In this document: piece by piece, positions 58,601 through 64,000 of the stretch | Layout: each line of letters starts with the position of its first letter | Position numbering within the stretch: position 1 is the first letter of the stretch | Source of the DNA: Beta vulgaris subsp. vulgaris | Lineage: Eukaryota; Streptophyta; Magnoliopsida; Caryophyllales; Amaranthaceae | Reading direction: 5' to 3' | Assembly: GCF_026745355.1 (NCBI RefSeq) | Contig: NC_079208.1 | Location: forward strand, 19,497,330 to 19,561,329 | DNA length: 64,000 nucleotides | Translations under genes and position numbers: made by a program | Notes under the pieces: generated by a model | What the model was told of the DNA's origin: nothing | Databases searched by the model: none | What the model saw: only the letters and a program-made list of their open reading frames with translations

Positions 58601-61600
58601 ATGCAAGTGGCATTTGTGACCTACATGCTTCAACTTAAGAGGCAGCATTAGGCCCAATGTCTTGTTGTATTTAATGATGTATTATAAGTAGATTGATGGG
58701 CTTAAAAGCCTTACTGTGATTAGGGTGTATATAATGTTAAGTGTGAATTTAATGAAAGCAAGGAAAATCATTAGCCTTATTTTAACAACGTATTGTGTAG
58801 CTTCACGAATAACAAACCCACTAACCCAACAAGCAGGGGAAACATATATCAAACCAGAGAGCCAAACCAATTTCGAGATCACACCATGGAAATAAATCAT
58901 AAGAGGAATAGAAGAAAATAAAAATTTGAGGAAGAATCTAGCCGGTGATAAGTAAGAAGTACTTTAATATAGGTAAATTCGGTCCTGCCAGTGGATCTTC
59001 ATGAACCCCTACCGGCACTTAATTTTTTATACGGAAGAACCGGATCAATCCAAAACTTTGCAAGGCTTTGATATTATGTTAAGTTTTGGGAGAAGCATAA
59101 AATAGTAAGAGTATATTATATTGATGTGCGTTATGTGTGTTTGACAATGAACCATAAGTAAAATATATATATATGAATACGCATGGACTCCTACTAGGAA
59201 AATATCTCTAAAAGGTATCTTTTACGTAATAGTGTAATATTAATCAAAAACTTATTTGAATTATTCTTATGGAAGTATTTTCCTAAAATAATAATATATT
59301 CTAAAGATATTATCATATCTTTATTATCCATAATATTACTGATAACTCCATCAGTCTTCATATAACTCTTACTAGTTTTCAGAATGTGTATTGCAAGGAT
59401 TTTTTGTACACGTGTAATGAGTCAATTTGTTGAAAGAATATAGTATAGTGTAAACCTTATTGTTTTGATAGTGTAGTTTCATACAACGCTATAAGTGATC
59501 ATGGACCGGGTCGGGTCGGGCTTTGGTAAAAAAGTGGTTGTTTTAGGCTAAAGCACCTGGTCAGGCCAGGCCTTGAGCTTAATTGACAAGCCAAAATCCG
59601 TTAATTCAGACGCGGTCATGCGGGATTTTCGGGTCATTTTCGGATCGGGCCAAAAACTAACCTGATTTTCCATATTCGTGTCGCCCATGACCTGGATTTT
59701 TTTGCGCGAAACTGAGGCCGGGATTGACCGCGGGCCAAAAATTCTTGCCCAAAACCCACCCATTTTCGGGTCAGACTGTGTGATCAACATGGGCCAGGCC
59801 AGAGTATCCCTAGTGGGGATTGAACCCCCAACCTTGAGGTTGGAAGGTTCTTTCCTCACCACTAGTCCAAGCTTAGCTTGATATCTACAGAAACTAACAT
59901 GTGGCTTCCAATGTTCCGTTATAAAACATTAGTATATATATGGAGCAGTATAATGTAGAATTTGACATGAAGATATACCACTGGAACTCCATTCCATCAG
60001 AAAGTTGAATGTATAGGAAATTGCCCAAGCACCAAACCAATTGACGAGTGTTGCCAGGCTTCCAGCCACTCCTTTAACATTTATAGGAAAAATCTGCCAC
60101 AGAGACGAAATATTAGATAAACCCACGTAAATTTGGAGTTAGAGTTGTAGTAATAGTTTCTGTGGTATTCGATCACCTCTGACATTACGACCCATGGAAC
60201 TGCTCCCATGCCTACTGAAAACGCTGATATATATACCTAATTGGAGGTACAAACTTAAAACAATAAGTATAGCTTTAAATACCATTCACCCACATTATTT
60301 GGGAATCCAAAAAACTTTTATTTTAAAGCTGATATATTCATATATGCTCTACCAGTATGCCGGTGATTGCAAGTATTGGCGCTGCCTTCTCTGATAGCTC
60401 ATGTGCCTGTTTTGGGTAAACAACAGCTGTGAATTTTTACCTCATTTTATATGTTTTGCAGTTTCTATACATGATTCGTTGCACAAGTTACCTTAAAATA
60501 GAATGCAATAGCAGTCAATATGCATCCTATAACTAATCCAACCGCTGAAACCTGCAGTAGCAAAGATAGTCTACTGGTTAATCAATTAAAAGGCAATAAG
60601 AGCTTATAACGTACATGACCTACAACAAAGAAAATATATACCAAAAGCAGTGGCTTTCTTCCCGCCTTGTCAATTAAAGTTGCTCCCATAGTTGTAATCA
60701 CAACCTACAGAGAAATATTGTCTAAGCACAGGTACTCAGAGACATGAATAATAAAAATTAGCTGACGGGAACCAGGAATTATCTTTTACGAACCTGAAGT
60801 AAAGCGTATATTACAGTACCAACGCTTGGGGAAAAACCTATCATATGCAAACAAGAATCAAACAAATTAGGAAAAAAAATGATTTCTTCTTTCAAACAGA
60901 GTTGATAGTCGAATCCTTACCAGCCATCTCAAAAATGTTGCTGACGTAGAAGCAGATACCATTAATACCTCCAAATTGTTGAAAAACCATCAATCCTACT
61001 GCTATCTGATATCAGATCATTCAAACAAGTGATTAGTTGGAAAAGGTCACGGATTCGCAGATTAATTTAAATATAACCTCACAATCTATTACAACAAGGA
61101 CGGAAATCCTACCGTGACAGAACGTAGATACCTCGTTTGAAACAAGTCAAACATACTAGCTTTTGGTAGTTGTTCAAGCTCTTCTATGTAATTCTGTTAA
61201 TTGAAAGACATGACGAGCAAATATGAGTCTTTTGCTTGAATGCTTTAGCAATATAATTGTCAAAGTGAATAATTGGGGATTGTCATTTAGTACTTGGATC
61301 TCAGCAGCTTCATGGTTTATATCCGCATCGCTGCCACGAAGTTTCTGAAGTGCAGCTTCAAACTCCTTTCGAGCTCCTTTTTTTGCCTGTATATATTTCA
61401 ATCAGATATGGTTATTCAAATTACATGTTATACCTAATTTTATGGACACTTTATATTCTTACCAACCATCTTGGAGATTCTGGAATGAAAAATAAACCAA
61501 GCAGCAGAATAACACATGGGATAAGTCCTGCATAATATGTCCCATTGAGTCATTAAGTTTCTTTGTTGCAGTCTCCAAGATGTATATATATATTTGAATC

Positions 61601-63861
61601 ATTAAGTATGAATATATATCTCTACCGGTTAGTGCCAAAGCTCTCCAAGGTAAGACTATGCCAATTATAAAAGCCACGGAGACTCCCGCACAGATCATGA
61701 CCTATAAGGAGGCAAAAAAAGAGTAAATATTGTATCAATGTCAATTATAAAACTTGATATAGTTACTGCAAGCATTTAGCTAAATAAACACATCTTGGAT
61801 GGTAAATAAAAGTGAAAATTGCACTGAATCATTCGTTCTGCTCAAGGTACAACTATACCTGGTTTAATGTTGTGAGTGCTCCTCTGAGATGAACAGGTGC
61901 TATTTCCGCAATGTAAACAGGTACCTATTAATTTTTCCATTATTCATGATGGCTAGCAAATCAGTGTAAACAAGTTGTAATTGCATAAAATTACAGAACA
62001 TACATACCACATAGGAGAAGGCACCCATTCCATATCCTCCTGCTAGTCTTCCTATGTCTAATGCTAAAGAACCCTGGTTCATTAAAAAGAAACGCTCAGG
62101 TAATTTAATTCTGCATAACTTAAAGTACCAAGGCTAAAGGATTCAAAATAGTAATATTCTTTGACATTGAACCTTGGCAAAATATATTGCAAGCCACCCA
62201 CCCACACAGAAAGCAGAATACACTCTCATTGCCTGCAAATATTTCGAAATTCAGAAGAGTTCTAATGAAAAGGTGGAAGTTGCTAGTTCATACTCATAAA
62301 CTCAAACAAATGTACTGAATATTTTACTTTATACCCCTTTCCTTCCAATAAAATCAGCAATAGGTCCACTTGTGATAGCTCCAATCATTGCACCAACAGT
62401 CAGTATAGAACCGAAAAGTGCGTACTGCATAAAAGAACATCGATAGTTGGAGAGTGAAAGCAAAATATACAATATAATGCTTTAAACACAGAAAGAGTCT
62501 AGTAGTCTACCATGAACCACAATCTCATATTCTCATTGACCTTTACTGTGATGTCATACTCATATGCATGGATGAAAGTCCTATGCTCCTAATACAGTGC
62601 ATTGTGGACTCAGTTTATTTTCCTTTCTTTCCTAATTTCATTTTAAACATATCCACTTATTTCTAGGAGTGAAAAGAACTTTGTAGCGCTCATTTGAACT
62701 TATTTTCCTAATCAAAGTTTTTTAAGATGAGTCTAATGTATTTTCTTATGAGAGTAGTTAAATAAAAGTTAATCACGATTTGAAAGAAGAAAACCAAAAC
62801 AATACTAGGAAAACTTATATCTTTTCCCCTTGGTGGACACAACTAAAGGCTCGTTTGGTAGGTGGTACTAAATGGGCGGTAACGAAAATGAGATCATTTG
62901 TAGTTGAGAAGTGAAACCCCATACTTATATTATCATGGTGAAGGAATCTCATCGCATAAACATGTGATTTTCTTCTCGATTTTCCATTCCCACTCAATAC
63001 TACATTTAAAGTATAATAGATGTTAATGCAAGTTTAGGAAGAAAAATACATGTTTGGAGATGGATTCTCATCACGATAGACTTTTCAAAAGCTTTCCCTT
63101 ACAAGTTACAAACCAAGACAGGTACCGTTACTGGGATCTACAACCACCAATCAAATGGCTGCAAAAGATCTTCAAACTTAAGATAGTATCGATACATAAA
63201 TTACTGTCATTCAGAGTAGAACTTTGCAAATCAAATGATGTAGTTTTTGTTCTTGTTCAAGTCTTACACGACAAAAAGAATCTTCTTTCAATTCAATTCT
63301 AAATTTCTAACTATATCATCACCAAGAATATACTACAACTGTCAACTGGTAAGCAATTATTCTTTTTGTCCATGGCTCGACTACCTCCTAGAAAGATGTT
63401 ACTAATTAACACAATTTATCTCTAAACCTGAATTTGCTAATAAAATTTGATAATTCCGAATTTTGAAGTAACAAACACAAATCAATGAGAGAATAAACCT
63501 GAGCAGTGGAGAGACCAAGTTCTGCAGTAATGGCAGACTGAGTGGGAGATGAGTAGCCTGCCTGAAAATCAACTCATTTTTTTCTGTCAGTACAAATCAA
63601 CACAAACATGTAAATTTCTACTGAAATAAGAGAAGAAAAAAGAGAAAGGGCACATACACAAGCTCCAAATTCATAGGAACCACAAACGGCAACAAAAGTG
63701 CTAAGGTAAACCATCCATGGATGACGTCTGCTCCCATTTTCACCATTTTGGTTCTGATTTCTGCCGCCATCAGTAGTGGTTCTCTTAGCCTGAATTAGTG
63801 GCTGTTGAATATCTTGTTGGATGATCCCCTCTCCTCTTTCCTCATCATCTCCAAAAGCCAT
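52649..63861 (-). CDS. ERD6-like monosaccharide transporter (MFS), 18 exons, 486 aa
   Basis: I spliced the exons by GT-AG sites and frame: 63861-63658, 63561-63499, 62424-62335, 62232-62173, 62073-62008, 61924-61859, 61701-61626, 61527-61463, 61386-61294, 61193-61113, 61005-60921, 60837-60794, 60704-60642, 60551-60492, 60406-60353, 60236-60177, 60093-59979 and 52764-52649 (stop TAG). The frame is open throughout, and the length and exon structure fit the ERD6-like family. Sugar_tr (PF00083) landmarks include [11 protein letters not shown] (109-119), [14 protein letters not shown] after helix 4, PESPRWL (224-230), [12 protein letters not shown] (297-308), IDKAGRKP after helix 8, and [12 protein letters not shown] (470-481). 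Twelve membrane helices are expected. Arabidopsis members move glucose/fructose across the tonoplast, and the N-terminal I18-x3-L22-I23 resembles the LxxxLL sorting motif of ESL1 (inference). Intron 17 (7214 bp) contains two nested copia elements. The substrate is not proven. Confidence 0.94.
52880..53382 (-). repeat. 3' LTR of an older copia in intron 17
   Basis: It matches 59077-59356 in order (GGAGAAG, TATATTATATTGATGTG, AATGAACCATAA, GGACTCCTA-TAGG, AAAGATATTATC) but is diverged and longer. Orientation follows the partner LTR, whose end abuts a PBS-like sequence. Confidence 0.65.
53383..53945 (-). other. Interior remnant of the older copia, left part
   Basis: Non-coding and decayed, with a TTC microsatellite (about 53497-53518). 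It ends at ACGTA (53941-53945), the left target duplication of the nested copia. Confidence 0.5.
54088..54099 (+). promoter_or_regulatory. Primer binding site of the nested copia
   Basis: TGGTATCGGAGC directly after the 142-bp LTR. This is a Met-tRNA-type primer site with one difference from the common form. Confidence 0.85.
54185..58640 (+). pseudogene. Copia gag-pol, multiply broken
   Basis: Domains are in copia order. Gag (UBN2 type) starts at ATG 54185 ([12 protein letters not shown], shift, then [22 protein letters not shown] and a stop). Protease active site DTGA lies near 55323. A GAG-pre-integrase region and integrase follow ([28 protein letters not shown] near 55850-55980; C-terminal part to about 56540). 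RT comes next ([59 protein letters not shown]; catalytic YVDD near 57700). RNase H is near 58030-58560 ([21 protein letters not shown]; terminal TKALGKRQF). Numerous stops and shifts (for example near 54350, 54575, 55710, 56090, 57500 and 58265) make it non-functional. Confidence 0.9.
58793..59076 (-). other. Interior remnant and PBS-like site of the older copia
   Basis: The minus strand, directly after the LTR edge at 59077, reads TAATATCAAAGCC, resembling TGGTATCAAAGC-type primer sites of plant copia elements. The rest is decayed. Confidence 0.55.
59077..59356 (-). repeat. 5' LTR of the older copia in intron 17
   Basis: The minus strand ends CTTAACA at 59077, next to the PBS-like site. Its partner is 52880-53382. 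The outer end (about 59356) is approximate, and no target duplication was recognised, which fits an old insertion. Confidence 0.6.
59490..59885 (-). mobile_element. SINE-like segment with tRNA-type A and B boxes
   Basis: On the minus strand TGGACTAGTGG (59869-59859) resembles a Pol III A box. GGTTCAATCC (59826-59817) resembles a B box (GGTTCGANNCC), about 33 bp further on. This spacing is as in tRNA genes. The sequence between does not fold into a normal cloverleaf that I can see, and the downstream body is GGGTC/GGCC-rich. It may be a tRNA-derived SINE in intron 17, though no tail or target duplication was identified. Confidence 0.45.
62425..63498 (-). other. Intron 2 of the transporter gene (1074 bp)
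   Basis: AT-rich with no nested element fully supported. A single MITE-like end GGCTCGTTTGGTAGGTGG at 62848 has no visible partner. Confidence 0.6.
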
Positions 63862-64000
63862 TTCTTAGAGCCTTTTGTGTGTGTCTCTTGATATGACTTA
63901 TACATACGTAGGATTAGGAATACAAATCAAACATGTCTAAATACGTGAAACGGTGAAATGCCCACTTTATAACTGTTACGTGGTCACTTGACAAAACTTT
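63862..64000 (-). promoter_or_regulatory. Promoter and 5' UTR of the transporter gene (partial)
   Basis: The minus strand carries a TATA-like TTATAAAG (63972-63965), about 105 bp before the ATG. Upstream is CCACGTAAC and downstream TTCACGTATT, both with ACGT cores as in ABA/stress-response elements. ERD6 genes were named for dehydration induction, so stress or ABA control is plausible, but two short cores are weak evidence. The promoter continues past the window edge. Confidence 0.5.

Larger units (their letters stand above)
53946..58787 (+). mobile_element. Ty1/copia retrotransposon, 4.84 kb, short LTRs
   Basis: LTRs of 142 bp lie at 53946-54087 and 58646-58787. They share ATTAGGCCYAATGT, GATGGGCTTAAAAGCCTTA and end TTTTAACA. 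A perfect 5-bp duplication ACGTA lies at 53941-53945 and 58788-58792. The PBS TGGTATCGGAGC is at 54088-54099 and a polypurine-like AAGAGGCAGC at 58637-58646. The LTRs begin TATTAGG/CATTAGG rather than TG. The element is opposite to the host gene and nested in an older copia within its last intron. Confidence 0.9.

Noticed and set aside
62848..62866. MITE-like terminus GGCTCGTTTGGTAGGTGG in intron 2
   Set aside because: No matching inverted end or target duplication was found nearby, so it is not called as an element.

Overview
This is nuclear DNA of a eudicot plant. It has multi-exon genes with GT-AG introns, L1-type LINEs that carry an RNase H domain, Ty3/gypsy LTRs of Tekay/Del type, Ty1/copia, CACTA, hAT, Mutator and Stowaway elements, and a piece of mitochondrial-type DNA. 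The species cannot be fixed from the sequence alone. There is no bacterial, CRISPR or viral gene content.

Only one ordinary intact host gene is visible: an ERD6-like monosaccharide transporter on the minus strand (63861 down to 52649). I could splice it by hand into 18 exons and an uninterrupted 486-codon frame. Its last intron is 7.2 kb because it holds a Ty1/copia remnant with a second, oppositely oriented copia nested inside it, plus a tRNA-like SINE-type segment.

The remaining 52 kb is nested transposon archaeology. 1-3236: leading part of a minus-strand gypsy element (gag-like ORF, PBS, 2.36-kb LTR). 3237-7273: degenerate Athila/Tat-like LTR carrying a mitochondrial insert with a group II intron domain V. 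7274-10051: a rearranged Tekay-type element whose 5' LTR is replaced by a foldback. 10052-14367: CACTA fragments, an LTR-like repeat with a hAT-like insert, and a complete non-autonomous CACTA. 14368-21740: a second CACTA split by a 5.9-kb solo LTR that itself contains two MITEs. 22690-24734: a broken Mutator transposase gene cut off by an LTR-like repeat. 25945-33960: a ~50-bp minisatellite split by a complete 6.9-kb non-autonomous Tekay-type element. 34387-37779: two hAT MITEs and a Mutator-like element carrying a GRF zinc-finger ORF. 38180-42135: a TATCATT-rich tandem array and an old L1 fragment. 42362-45077: a solo LTR with a hairpin minisatellite. 45378-51889: a near full-length L1 with a 17-bp target-site duplication.

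The strongest observations are structural. Target-site duplications (TTATC, GCTTA, TGTAT, ACGTA, AAT, TTG, TATTTGGAA, GGCTCAAG and the 17-bp LINE duplication) fix the insertion order. The foldback LTR, the covarying hairpin minisatellites inside LTRs, and the GRF zinc finger inside a MULE are the items most worth a second look. I found no evidence for a wholly new gene system.
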